Shown here in pieces: positions 7,648-16,665 of a DNA stretch of 64,000 nucleotides. The notes beneath the pieces are model-generated. The model did not search any database and was not told the DNA's origin. It was given only the letters and a program-made list of their open reading frames with translations. Positions within the stretch are counted from its first letter, which is position 1, and every line of letters starts with the position of its first letter. The position numbers and the translations under genes were made by a program. Source of the DNA: an uncultured Prevotellaceae bacterium (GTDB lineage: Bacteria; Bacteroidota; Bacteroidia; Bacteroidales; Bacteroidaceae); the NCBI GenBank assembly GCA_947176535.1, contig CAMWQU010000009.1, positions 26,538 to 90,537 on the forward strand, written 5' to 3'.

Positions 7648-9237
7648 TTACTTCTGGTCGTAAGCGTGTTTGGGGTAATCGACAGTGTAATGCAGACCTC
7701 TGCTTTCCTTGCGCTCGATAGCCTGCCGGGTAATGAGGTAACCTACATTTATCATGTTGCGGAGTTCGCAAATGTCCTTGGTGGGCTTCACGCGCTTGAA
7801 GAGTTCCTCGGTCTCTTCATAGAGCAGGTCGAGGCGTGTCCACGCCCGTTTCAGACGGAGGTCGCTGCGCACGATGCCTACGTAGTTCGACATAATCTGT
7901 CCCACTTCGCGCATATCCTGAGCAATCAGCACCTTCTCCTCATTTGACATCGTGCCCTCGTCGTTCCATTCCGGTACGTGGTCATTGAACTGATATTCGT
8001 CGATGTGTTCGACGGAATGTCTGGCGGCCGAGTCGGCGTACACCACGGCTTCGATGAGCGAATTGGAGGCCAGACGGTTGCCGCCGTGCAGGCCCGTGCA
8101 GGAGCATTCGCCCACGGCATAGAGCCGGTGGATGGTGGATTCTCCGTTCAAATCCACCTTGATGCCGCCGCACATGTAGTGAGCGGAGGGGCAGACGGGA
8201 ATCATCTGCTTCGTGATGTCGATGCCGATGGAGAGGCATTTGGCATAGATGTTCGGGAAGTGATGTTTCGTCTCTTCGGGATTCTTGTGGGTAACGTCGA
8301 GGCAGACATGGTCGATGCCGTGAATCTTCATTTCACGGTCGATGGCCCGTGCCACAATGTCGCGCGGTGCCAGCGAAAGGCGTTTGTCGTACTTCTGCAT
8401 GAATTCCTCGCCGTTGGGCAGCTTCAGAATGCCTCCGTACCCGCGCATGGCCTCGGTAATGAGATAGGCGGGATGAGTCTCGGACGGATTGTAGAGCACG
8501 GTGGGATGGAACTGCACGAACTCCATATCCTTCACGATACCCTTGGCGCGATAGACCATGGCAATGCCGTCGCCCGTGGCGATGTTCGGGTTTGAAGTGG
8601 TGGCATACACGGCTCCCGTACCGCCCGTAGCCATAAGCGTGACGCGGGAAAGGAACGTGTCCACCTTCTGCGTATCGGGGTCTAATATATACGCTCCGTA
8701 GCACTCAATGTCATTCATGTGCCGGTTCACCTCACGGCCGAGATGGTGCTGAGTGATAATCTCCACGGCATAGTGGTTCTCAAGGACTGTAATCCGCTTG
8801 TCCCTTCTTACAGCCTCCATCAGGCCGCGCTGAATCTCGAAACCCGTATCGTCGGCATGATGCAGGATGCGGAACTCGGAATGGCCGCCCTCGCGGTGCA
8901 GGTCAAATTCGCCATCCTCCTTTTTGTCGAAGTTCACGCCCCACCGCAGCAGGTCTTCAATACCCTTGGGAGCATTCTTCACCACCTGTTCCACGGCTGC
9001 CGGGTCGCTGATGTAGTCTCCCGCCACCATGGTATCGTGTACGTGCTTCTCGAAATTATCCACCCGCAGGTTTGTCACTGATGCTATGCCGCCCTGCGCC
9101 TTGGCCGTATTGGCCTCGTCGAGTGTGGTTTTGCATACGAGGGCTATCTTTCCCTTGCCGCTATTGGCCACTTTCAGGGCATAGCTCATGCCGGCCACGC
9201 CGCCACCAATAATCAGAAAATCGAATTTTCGTATCAT
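7648..9237 (-). CDS. nadB: L-aspartate oxidase
   Basis: A 529-residue FAD enzyme that oxidises L-aspartate to iminoaspartate, the first step of de novo NAD synthesis. The N-terminal dinucleotide-binding motif IIGGGVAGMSYA, the AQGGIAS loop, the substrate-site segments HREGGHSE and EFVQFHPT, the PSAHYMCGGI motif and the LHGGNRLASNSLIE motif are all present in family order. The length matches known NadB proteins. nadA and nadC are not adjacent, so the gene appears monocistronic between its own -7 box and a strong terminator. Homology to succinate dehydrogenase flavoprotein is expected, but the neighbourhood and motif set favour NadB. Confidence 0.95.
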   Translation of the reverse strand: MIRKFDFLIIGGGVAGMSYALKVANSGKGKIALVCKTTLDEANTAKAQGGIASVTNLRVDNFEKHVHDTMVAGDYISDPAAVEQVVKNAPKGIEDLLRWGVNFDKKEDGEFDLHREGGHSEFRILHHADDTGFEIQRGLMEAVRRDKRITVLENHYAVEIITQHHLGREVNRHMNDIECYGAYILDPDTQKVDTFLSRVTLMATGGTGAVYATTSNPNIATGDGIAMVYRAKGIVKDMEFVQFHPTVLYNPSETHPAYLITEAMRGYGGILKLPNGEEFMQKYDKRLSLAPRDIVARAIDREMKIHGIDHVCLDVTHKNPEETKHHFPNIYAKCLSIGIDITKQMIPVCPSAHYMCGGIKVDLNGESTIHRLYAVGECSCTGLHGGNRLASNSLIEAVVYADSAARHSVEHIDEYQFNDHVPEWNDEGTMSNEEKVLIAQDMREVGQIMSNYVGIVRSDLRLKRAWTRLDLLYEETEELFKRVKPTKDICELRNMINVGYLITRQAIERKESRGLHYTVDYPKHAYDQK

Positions 9238-9261
9238 GGTATCTTTCGTTTATCCTGTCTG

Positions 9262-9269
9262 CAAATTTA
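9262..9269 (-). promoter_or_regulatory. Putative -7 box of nadB
   Basis: Minus-strand TAAATTTG fits TAnnTTTG, about 25 bp upstream of the nadB start codon. The -33 element is not clear. Confidence 0.5.
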
Positions 9270-9339
9270 CATAAAAAAGGTTAATCATTACATCAACATC
9301 CCAAATAATTTGTAACTTTACGGCAAAACATTGTCGTTT

Positions 9340-10572
9340 ATGCCGAGAATCATTCATCTGCTATACTTCTTTATCCTGACGTGTGCAAACGTTCATGCCG
9401 CTGACACCCTATCCGGACAACTGCGCCGGAACACGAATACCGTTCCCCCGGATGAGGCAACAACGTGGACGGGACGGATGCAGCGGCAACTGGACTCGCT
9501 GGTGAATCTGCCCCTGTTTGAAACGACACAACTGGGGCTGTACGTGTATGATCTGACCGACGGGCGCGACCTCTTCAGCGTGAACAGCCGGCACCGGATG
9601 CGCCCCGCCAGCAGTCAGAAAGTGGTGACGGCCGTCTCCGCCCTGCACCTGCTGGGAGGAGATTACTCCTACAAAACCCGGATGTTGCTCACGGGTGAGG
9701 TGCGCGATAGCGTGCTTTGGGGAGACATCTGCTTTGTGGGAGGCATGGACCCGCTGCTTTCCCGGGGGGAAGTGTTCCGGATGGTGCAGTCCCTCGGCGA
9801 GGCCGGTATCGACTCCATTGCCGGGGTTGTGTACATTGACAATAGCTTCAAGGACAGCGATGACTGGGGATGGGGATGGTGCTGGGACGACGACATGACG
9901 CCCTTGCGGTCGCTCTTGGTGGAAAAGAAGGACTGTTTCGTAAGCGAACTGCCGGATGACTTTTGTCGTGTCGGCATCCGGGGCGTAACCGCAGAGCGCA
10001 TCCTACAGTCCGAATGCCCTGCCGATGCACGTCTGTTCTGTGAAGTCACGCACACCATCAACGAGGCTTTGCAGCGCATGATGAAGCGGTCGGACAACTA
10101 TTATGCCGAGTCGATGTTCTACCAACTGGCGACTCTGAGCGACCGGAAGCCCGCCACGCGGAAAGAGAGTGTGGCGCAAATCAACCGACTGATATGCGCC
10201 ATCGGGCTGAATCCTGACGATTACCAGATAGCCGATGGCAGCGGAGTGTCGCTCTATACCTACGTCTCTCCCGAACTGCTTGTCGGTATGCTTCGGCATG
10301 CCTGGCAGGACGAGCGCATCCGTCAGAGTCTCTATCCCAGTCTGCCCGTTGCGGGCGTAGACGGGACGCTGGAAAAACGGATGCGGCGAACCGCCGCGCG
10401 GGGTAACGTGCACGCCAAGACGGGCACCGTGACGGGCATCAGCAGCCTCACCGGCTATGCCACTTCGCCCGAGGGTCACGTTCTGGCTTTCTGCATCATC
10501 AACCAAGGCATTCCCAAGGGCAGCCTTGGCCGCGACTGGCAAGACAAAGTATGTGAAGTCTTCTGCAAATAA
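9340..10572 (+). CDS. dacB: D-alanyl-D-alanine carboxypeptidase/endopeptidase (PBP4, S13)
   Basis: A 410-residue exported penicillin-binding protein of the S13 family, which trims or cleaves peptidoglycan cross-links in the periplasm. The signal peptide (LLYFFILTCANVHA) is followed by the active-site SxxK (Ser91, Lys94, in PASSQKVVTA), SDN (251-253) and KTG (360-362, in HAKTGTVTG). The protein is somewhat shorter than E. coli PBP4, mainly because the inserted domain between SxxK and SDN is smaller. The start at ATG 9340 is preferred to an in-frame TTG 9 bp upstream. The HAD-hotdog gene begins 11 bp after its stop. Confidence 0.92.
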   Translation: MPRIIHLLYFFILTCANVHAADTLSGQLRRNTNTVPPDEATTWTGRMQRQLDSLVNLPLFETTQLGLYVYDLTDGRDLFSVNSRHRMRPASSQKVVTAVSALHLLGGDYSYKTRMLLTGEVRDSVLWGDICFVGGMDPLLSRGEVFRMVQSLGEAGIDSIAGVVYIDNSFKDSDDWGWGWCWDDDMTPLRSLLVEKKDCFVSELPDDFCRVGIRGVTAERILQSECPADARLFCEVTHTINEALQRMMKRSDNYYAESMFYQLATLSDRKPATRKESVAQINRLICAIGLNPDDYQIADGSGVSLYTYVSPELLVGMLRHAWQDERIRQSLYPSLPVAGVDGTLEKRMRRTAARGNVHAKTGTVTGISSLTGYATSPEGHVLAFCIINQGIPKGSLGRDWQDKVCEVFCK

Positions 10573-10583
10573 ATATAAGCGTT

Positions 10584-11816
10584 ATGAAGTACAAACTCAT
10601 CGTCCTCGATGTGGACGGAACCATGCTGAACAGCAACCGCGAAGTGACAAAGCGCACGGTGCAGACCCTGCGCAGGGTACAACAGATGGGCATAAAGGTG
10701 GCACTGGCATCGGGTCGCCCGACCTACGGCATCCTGCCTCTGGCACGCCAAATAGACCTCGATGTCTACGAGGGATATATCATCTCGTACAACGGGGCGC
10801 AGGTGATGGAGGCCAAGGACGGGCAAATCATCTTCGAGCGCCGTATCGACCCTCAGATGGTGCCTTACATCGAGAAGAAAGCCCGGAAAATGGGGCTCAC
10901 CATGGCCTACTACGACGGCAACGAGGTGGTGAGCGACGACATCAGCAATCCGCACATCGTGGACGAGGCGCAGATGAACGGTATGTCCCTGCGTCAGGAC
11001 GAAATGATTTCCGTAGGCATGGACGACTGGCCCTCCGAGATTATGTTGGTGAGCGATGACGAGCAGGCCCTGAACAGTCTGGAAGAGCACATGCAGCGTC
11101 ACCTCGCCGGAGTGATGGACACCATTCATTCCAATCCCTATTATTTGGAGATTGTCGGTTATCAGGTCGGCAAGAGTTACGCCATGAGCGCACTGGTGCA
11201 GAAGATGGGCATTCAGATGAGCGAAGTGCTGGCCATCGGCGACGGTGCGGCCGACATCAACATGCTGCAGATGGCCGGAACGGGCGTGGCCATGGGAAAT
11301 GCCACCGAGGGCGTGCGCCGCTGTGCCGACTTCACCACCCTCTCCAACGACGAGGACGGTGCGGCCGTGGCCATTGAGCGGGCCATAGTCCGGGAGGTGC
11401 GTGTGGCCGACATTCCCATAGATGCCATCAATGCCCAGAGCGGCACTACGCTCATGGGAAATTTGGGCATACAATACACCTTTGCCAGTGCCGAGCGCGT
11501 GGAGGCCACCATGCCCGTAGACCACCGCACGCGCCAGCCCTTCGGAATCCTGCACGGCGGAGCCACTCTCGCTTTGGCCGAGACTGTGGCAGGACTGGGT
11601 TCGATGATTGCCTGCCAGCCCGACGAGTTTGTCGTGGGTATGCAGGTCAGCGGAAACCACGTCAGCAGTGCTTATGAGGGCGACACGGTACGTGCCGTCT
11701 GCACGCCGGTGCATCTGGGGCGGTCGAGCCACGTCTGGAATGTGGACGTATTCACCAGTACCGACAAACTGGTCAGCAGCGTCCGCGTGGTGAACTCCGT
11801 AATGAAGAAGAAATAA
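10584..11816 (+). CDS. HAD (Cof-type) phosphatase fused to hotdog thioesterase
   Basis: A 410-residue two-domain protein. Residues 1-~270 are a Cof/HAD-IIB phosphatase: DVDGT (Asp9, Asp11), ASGRP and GDGAADINM, in which the usual ND pair of motif IV is AD. Residues ~285-410 are a PaaI-like hotdog thioesterase with RQPFGILHGGATLALAET, where HGG and the following Glu form the expected active-site region. The N-terminal domain probably dephosphorylates a small phosphometabolite. The C-terminal domain resembles 1,4-dihydroxy-2-naphthoyl-CoA hydrolases of menaquinone synthesis, but that substrate is an inference. The gene lies 11 bp behind dacB and ends at a terminator. Confidence 0.88.
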   Translation: MKYKLIVLDVDGTMLNSNREVTKRTVQTLRRVQQMGIKVALASGRPTYGILPLARQIDLDVYEGYIISYNGAQVMEAKDGQIIFERRIDPQMVPYIEKKARKMGLTMAYYDGNEVVSDDISNPHIVDEAQMNGMSLRQDEMISVGMDDWPSEIMLVSDDEQALNSLEEHMQRHLAGVMDTIHSNPYYLEIVGYQVGKSYAMSALVQKMGIQMSEVLAIGDGAADINMLQMAGTGVAMGNATEGVRRCADFTTLSNDEDGAAVAIERAIVREVRVADIPIDAINAQSGTTLMGNLGIQYTFASAERVEATMPVDHRTRQPFGILHGGATLALAETVAGLGSMIACQPDEFVVGMQVSGNHVSSAYEGDTVRAVCTPVHLGRSSHVWNVDVFTSTDKLVSSVRVVNSVMKKK

Positions 11817-11835
11817 TATAAAGTACGCGCATAAG

Positions 11836-11874
11836 AAAGGCTCCCCGTCGTCAATAAGACAACGGGGAGCCTTT
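11836..11874. terminator. Terminator between the HAD-hotdog gene and the BACON-like lipoprotein gene
   Basis: Inverted repeat with arms 11836-11848 (AAAGGCTCCCCGT) and 11862-11874, followed on the plus strand by CTTTAATTTTTT. It sits between convergent genes. Confidence 0.9.
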
Positions 11875-11880
11875 AATTTT

Positions 11881-13767
11881 TTACCATTCAAGTGTTTCTT
11901 TAGTGCGAAACATATATCTTGCTTTCGTTCCTTTCTGAAGTTCACCATAAAGCTCACTGTTTGTTTCAAACAACACGGTTCCGTCTGCAGCAAAGGCTGT
12001 ACATTTTATAGTGGACAGCATTTGCGGATGAACGAAAAGGGAAACTTTATGGTCACCGTTGGTATTATAGACCGTTACTTTATTTGACTTATTCTCGTAT
12101 GAAATCGGATATTGCTTCGGGTACATATAGGTAGTTACTTCGCCGGACAGGAAACCATCTGAACCCAACTCCACCTGAAGTTTGGCGAAGTTACGTTCTA
12201 CAGACCAGTCTTCACCATAGAACTCCAGCATGAGCAGAGAACATGCTGTTTCCAATTTCGCCAATGCGGGATTGGGCACGACATATCCATTCCCGTCTTT
12301 GAGTGCTGCATAGCATGGAATATTCTTTGTGACAGATGCGTTACTTGCCTGAACCCGTACCTTTCCGGCCCATTCTATCGGGTACTCCTCCTCGTCATCA
12401 TCTTCTTCTATATATTCGTCTGTTTCGGCTTTATAGGTAAACGTTGCGCATAGGACATCTCCGTTCTTTCCTGCCACCACCATTTCCGGCATGTTGGAGA
12501 TTCCATATCCTTTGTCGGTCTTGGGCACTTCCACGTAATACATATTCTCCTCGGCGTCAAAAAGGAGGGTATAATTCTCTCCGTTTACATTGACCTTATT
12601 TTCGTCCGACGCTCTCGACCCTCCCGTGAACTGTGAGCCCATATCTATGTACAATCTCTGCCCGTTTCCGCTTTGGTTCGTCGTATTCGTGTATAGGATT
12701 TCTCCGTCCTTTGCTTTTACATATAAGTGTCCCCTACGGCCTGACATGTCAGGATTGGCCGCAATATTTATCTTGAGCGTGTATAGGTTGGAACAGATTT
12801 CTTTTACCTCCGCGTTTATCCAATCCACATCACTTTCGATGCTGAAATTTTCGCATGAGACGGCGTAGTATTCTTTAGTTCCGCCTTCGCTTTCGGTATC
12901 AAATCTGTACATATTGCCAAACCATACATCCAAATCCCCCACATAAATAACATGGAAGCCTTTGGAGTATTCTTTGTCCAGCAGAGTATAGAATGGCGGA
13001 ATCTTGAAGTCTGTCATTCCGTTCTTGTGGTAATAGTTGATTAAGTTGCGAACCACGTCGGAAACGGAAACGTTTCGGTCTTCGCTGAAAACATCCTCCA
13101 GTAACTTATCGGACAGGCCTCCGGTGGCCTCAAACTCGGAGGATATATCGGAAATCAGTTTTTGTACTTCTCCGGCATTTCTTCCCTCCTGAATCAGGCA
13201 CGATACGGCCAGCAGCACTGCATTGGCGTATCCGTCTTCCGATATGTTCATCTCCTCAAAGCCAACTGTAATGTCTTCTGTCCGGAAAGGAAACATACTG
13301 ACGGCCTCTCTTTCCGCTTGTTTCTTGGCCGATTCGAAAGGCCGGCCCTCAGCGATGAGCTTCCTGATGCGGCCGCTGGTCATCGTTGTAAGCAGGTTTA
13401 TGTTGATGTTCTTCTGCGAGGAACGGACTAAGGCGTTCAGGTAGATAGGTGCGGCGGAAACCTCTCCCGTGTTTTCAACGAAGTAATAACCCTCCGCTTT
13501 CAGTTCGAGGTATGGAGCTGCAACCTTTGAGGAAATGGCGAAAGCTCCTAAGTCATCTTTGATTGTACCGGGAAAACTCTCTCCGGTGGCGGATAGGTCA
13601 TTGTTCAGCGCGTAGGCGGTGATGGACGAACCTTTTATAAACTGCCCTTTCTGAGCGTAACCGGCCATCGAAAAATCGGATGCCGCGCCGTTGCTGTTAT
13701 TCTCTTTCTCGCAGGACATGAGTAGTCCGACGGATAATAATGTAATAAATAGTTTGACTAACTTCAT
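11881..13767 (-). CDS. Large lipoprotein with BACON-like domain
   Basis: A 628-residue lipoprotein of unknown function. The signal peptide MKLVKLFITLLSVGLLMSC ends in a lipobox with the lipidated Cys near residue 19. Residues ~30-130 look like a small beta domain. At ~300-365 a segment with DVDWINAEV, a central beta pattern, RRGHLYVKAKDG and TNQSGNG resembles BACON domains, which in Bacteroidota often bind glycans or mucin. An acidic run (EEDDDEEE) follows at ~450. The frame stays open far upstream through a repeat array, but ATG 13767 begins the signal peptide. Base composition is more AT-rich than its neighbours, a possible sign of separate origin. BACON assignment is by eye only. Confidence 0.75.
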   Translation of the reverse strand: MKLVKLFITLLSVGLLMSCEKENNSNGAASDFSMAGYAQKGQFIKGSSITAYALNNDLSATGESFPGTIKDDLGAFAISSKVAAPYLELKAEGYYFVENTGEVSAAPIYLNALVRSSQKNININLLTTMTSGRIRKLIAEGRPFESAKKQAEREAVSMFPFRTEDITVGFEEMNISEDGYANAVLLAVSCLIQEGRNAGEVQKLISDISSEFEATGGLSDKLLEDVFSEDRNVSVSDVVRNLINYYHKNGMTDFKIPPFYTLLDKEYSKGFHVIYVGDLDVWFGNMYRFDTESEGGTKEYYAVSCENFSIESDVDWINAEVKEICSNLYTLKINIAANPDMSGRRGHLYVKAKDGEILYTNTTNQSGNGQRLYIDMGSQFTGGSRASDENKVNVNGENYTLLFDAEENMYYVEVPKTDKGYGISNMPEMVVAGKNGDVLCATFTYKAETDEYIEEDDDEEEYPIEWAGKVRVQASNASVTKNIPCYAALKDGNGYVVPNPALAKLETACSLLMLEFYGEDWSVERNFAKLQVELGSDGFLSGEVTTYMYPKQYPISYENKSNKVTVYNTNGDHKVSLFVHPQMLSTIKCTAFAADGTVLFETNSELYGELQKGTKARYMFRTKETLEW

Positions 13768-13772
13768 AAGAA

Positions 13773-13780
13773 CAAAAGTA
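13773..13780 (-). promoter_or_regulatory. -7 box at the BACON-like lipoprotein start
   Basis: Minus-strand TACTTTTG ends only 5 bp before the ATG at 13767. If it is used, the mRNA would be leaderless. No -33 TTTG is found at 19-20 bp. Confidence 0.45.
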
Positions 13781-13882
13781 CGGATTTTTTCTGTATCGTG
13801 GACGATTTCATAAGTTTTTTTGTGCATGGATGGCGAAAAGCGCAGTACAATCGGCGTAGCTTCCCTATACCCCCCAAAAAAT

Positions 13883-13970
13883 GTCCATAGGAGGACGGGG
13901 CTCCGTCCCGGGCAGGATTCGCCTCCGTCCATAGCGGGACAGCGCCTCGTCCATAGCGGGACCGAAGCCC
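13883..13970. repeat. 22-bp repeat array, copy B
   Basis: Units start at 13883, 13905, 13927 and 13949, exactly 22 bp apart; two carry the full core GTCCATAGCGGGAC. A degenerate unit may follow at 13971. The array lies in a divergent intergenic region and ends 26 bp before the -33 box of the GH3 gene. Confidence 0.9.
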
Positions 13971-13996
13971 GCTGACGTAGGGATGTGGCCGGGATG

Positions 13997-14028
13997 TTTG
14001 GCATTTTCGCAGTTTATTTATACTTTTG
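13997..14028 (+). promoter_or_regulatory. Promoter of the GH3 gene
   Basis: TTTG (13997-14000), 20-bp spacer, TACTTTTG (14021-14028). This is a complete consensus promoter 27 bp upstream of the ATG. Confidence 0.8.
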
Positions 14029-14055
14029 TCCCGAAAAACAGAAGATATATCCGTT

Positions 14056-16662
14056 ATGAAAAGAACCTTAACTCTGCTTGCCGTTCTCGCCGCCGTCTGC
14101 GGCCGGACGTGCGCGCAATCCGTTGTCATGGAAAAGGCCGACAGCCTGTTGGGACTGATGACTTCGGCGGAGAAGATAACACAACTGTCAGCCAAGACTC
14201 TCTATACCACCGCCGACAATACTCGTCTGGGCATTCCGGGCTTCAACACGCAGGACGGCCCGCACGGCGTACACCTGAAAGGCTACACCTCTTTCCCCAC
14301 CGGCATGGCTATGGCGGCGATGTGGAATCGCGAACTCATCCGTCAGTTGGGCCGCGCATTGGGCGAGGAGTTTTGGTCGGGCAACATCAACGTCGGACTG
14401 GGGCCCTGTATCGACCTCACGCTCGACCCCCGTGGCGGACGTGCGGCCGAGAGTGCCGGAGAAGACCCCTATCTGAGCGGACAACTGGGGGCCGCTTTCA
14501 TACGGGGCATGCAGGAAGTGCCTGTGGCGGCCTGCCTCAAGCACTTTGAGGTGGAGGGGAAGCAGGCGTATCGCAAGACGTGTGACGAGCAGATTACGGA
14601 GCGTGACCTGATGCAGCACTTCGGTCTCAATTTCCGGACGGCCCTGCAGGAGGGCGTGCCTTTGTGCCTGATGTCGAGCTACAATCTCATCAACGGGGTG
14701 CAGGCCAACGAGAGCCATTTCCTGCTGACCGACATTCTGCGCCACCGATGGGGTTACCCTTTCACCGTCATGTCCGACTGGATGGCTGTGAAGGATGCCG
14801 ACCGTGCGCTGGTGGCCGGAAACGATGTTTGTATGGGTTCTACCCATTATGGAAACCAACTGCCCCGCGACCTGAAAAATGGACTTATCACGACCGAGCA
14901 TCTCGACACGGCCGTGCGGCGTGTGTTGCTCACCAAATATGCCTGCGGAATAATGCCTTACCGGCCGCATCCCGAGCAGCCGCTGGTGGACACCGAGGAG
15001 CATCGGGCACTCTGCCGCGAGGCCGGCCGCCAGTCGGTGGTTCTGCTGCGCAACCGGAGCGTGGAGGCCAATGAAAACCGGCCGTTGCTGCCCCTGTCGC
15101 GGAAAGTGCGTATCGCCCTCATCGGCCCGCACGGAAAGGCGGAGAATCTGAACTGCTTTGGCAGCAGCGAGACCCTGCCCGCCGAGGCTGTCAGTCTGTG
15201 GGAGGGCATACGCCGTGTGGCTCCCGAAGCGGAAGTGACTTGCGTGGAAGGTTGTGGTGTGGCCGGGGAGGACGAGTCCGGATTCGCTGCTGCACTGCAG
15301 GCTGCGGCTGAGGCCGACTTCGTGGTCTTTGCCGGCGGACTGGACGATACGCTGGAGGGCGAACGCACCATTGAAACCCTGAACCGGGCTTTCGACCGCG
15401 ATTTCACGGATTTGCCTCACATACAGCAACGTCTCATTGTTCGTCTGGCTGAGGTGAACCCGCGCCTCATCGTTGTATTGCAGAGTGGTGGCGTGGTGAG
15501 TCTGTCCCGTTGCATCGATCGCATACCCGCCCTCCTCTATGCGTTCTATGGCGGTCAGGAAGCGGGAATGGGCATTGCCGACATTCTGTTTGGTGATGCC
15601 AATCCGTCAGGACGTATGCCGCAGACGATGCCGACCGACGACAGCCAGTTGCCGGAGTGGAACGATGTCTTCTACACCGACGACTGGGGCTGCGGCTATC
15701 GTTGGATGGAGCGCAAAGGGCTGACTCCGCAGTTCCCGTTCGGTTATGGGCTCAGTTATACGACGTTTGCCTACGACAACCTGCATGTCAGTTCCCCTGA
15801 CGGAGGGTTCCCCATACGCATCACGGCCGACATTACCAATACGGGCGAGCGTGCCGGACAAGAGGTGGCGCAGCTTTATATCACCCATCCCCTCGCCTCC
15901 ACAGACCCCACGCTGCCGTTGAAGGAGCTGCGGGGCTACGAGCGTATCGCCCTGCAACCCGGGGAGACAAAGAGCGTTTCTTTTGTCCTCAATGCCGAGG
16001 ATTTCTATACGTGGAATACCGCATCGGCCGCTTATGAGGTGGTGGGCGGCATTTATACCGCGCACGTCGGGCCTTCCTCGGCCGAGCTTCCGCTTTCGGC
16101 TCCCGTCGGGGTGGGCGATGCGGTGCGTCCCGATTTGGCGGTGACGGCCGTCTTCACCGAACCGCGCTATCCGCGGGAGGGAGAGAGTGTGACGTTCTAT
16201 GCTTACGTGAAGAATCAGGGTAATGCGGCGGTTACGGACAGTCAAAAGTGGACTACGGCGTTCTCCGTCGGCGATGAGGCCGTGGCTTTGTTCGCGCGGA
16301 ACGGTGACGAATCGTCGGGCGTTGCCACTCCGCTGTCCGGGCAGACACTGGCTCCCGGATGCGGCACATTGGTGGCGGCCCGCGGAACATGGACGGCCGA
16401 TGAAGTGGGCGAGGTGACGCTGACTGCGAGGGTAGACATGTCCGATGCGGCGGAATGGCGCACCGACAACAATCAACTCGTCACTGCTTTGCGCATTTAT
16501 CCCAACTCTGCCGATGGCATTCGGGACGTTTCCTCGGAGACGGACAAGGAAAAGGCTTCGTCCGTCGTGCCCGCCTATTATAATCTGGTCGGGGCGCGTC
16601 TGACGAAGCCGCAGAAAGGTATTTCCGTAACGAAAGGCCGGAAAGTTGTTGTGGCGGATTGA
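14056..16662 (+). CDS. Exported GH3 glycoside hydrolase with CARDB-like domain
   Basis: An 868-residue secreted beta-glycosidase. The order is signal peptide (ending GRTCA), GH3 N-terminal barrel (~30-340; nucleophile Asp in VMSDWMAV, substrate residues in LKHFEVEGKQ), GH3 C-terminal domain (~370-560; FAGGLDDTLEGE holds the likely acid/base region), FnIII-like domain (~580-690), a CARDB-like domain (~700-810) starting PDLAVTAVF, and a terminal tail YYNLVGARL...KGISVTKGRKVVV. The GH3 part resembles beta-glucosidases/xylosidases without a PA14 insert; exact substrate is unknown. The tail resembles that of the convergent BNR protein, whose stop codon lies 3 bp away. The start has its own promoter; an in-frame TTG 30 bp upstream is rejected. 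Confidence 0.9.
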   Translation: MKRTLTLLAVLAAVCGRTCAQSVVMEKADSLLGLMTSAEKITQLSAKTLYTTADNTRLGIPGFNTQDGPHGVHLKGYTSFPTGMAMAAMWNRELIRQLGRALGEEFWSGNINVGLGPCIDLTLDPRGGRAAESAGEDPYLSGQLGAAFIRGMQEVPVAACLKHFEVEGKQAYRKTCDEQITERDLMQHFGLNFRTALQEGVPLCLMSSYNLINGVQANESHFLLTDILRHRWGYPFTVMSDWMAVKDADRALVAGNDVCMGSTHYGNQLPRDLKNGLITTEHLDTAVRRVLLTKYACGIMPYRPHPEQPLVDTEEHRALCREAGRQSVVLLRNRSVEANENRPLLPLSRKVRIALIGPHGKAENLNCFGSSETLPAEAVSLWEGIRRVAPEAEVTCVEGCGVAGEDESGFAAALQAAAEADFVVFAGGLDDTLEGERTIETLNRAFDRDFTDLPHIQQRLIVRLAEVNPRLIVVLQSGGVVSLSRCIDRIPALLYAFYGGQEAGMGIADILFGDANPSGRMPQTMPTDDSQLPEWNDVFYTDDWGCGYRWMERKGLTPQFPFGYGLSYTTFAYDNLHVSSPDGGFPIRITADITNTGERAGQEVAQLYITHPLASTDPTLPLKELRGYERIALQPGETKSVSFVLNAEDFYTWNTASAAYEVVGGIYTAHVGPSSAELPLSAPVGVGDAVRPDLAVTAVFTEPRYPREGESVTFYAYVKNQGNAAVTDSQKWTTAFSVGDEAVALFARNGDESSGVATPLSGQTLAPGCGTLVAARGTWTADEVGEVTLTARVDMSDAAEWRTDNNQLVTALRIYPNSADGIRDVSSETDKEKASSVVPAYYNLVGARLTKPQKGISVTKGRKVVVAD

Positions 16663-16665
16663 ACG

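Noticed and set aside
13883..13970. 22-bp arrays as a CRISPR
   Set aside because: Units are contiguous or differ by only a few bases, with no unique spacers of 30 bp or more and no cas genes in the window.
11881..14004. Extended 707-codon form of the lipoprotein gene
   Set aside because: The extra N-terminus runs through repeat array B and past a -7 box; the ATG at 13767 starts a clean lipoprotein signal peptide.
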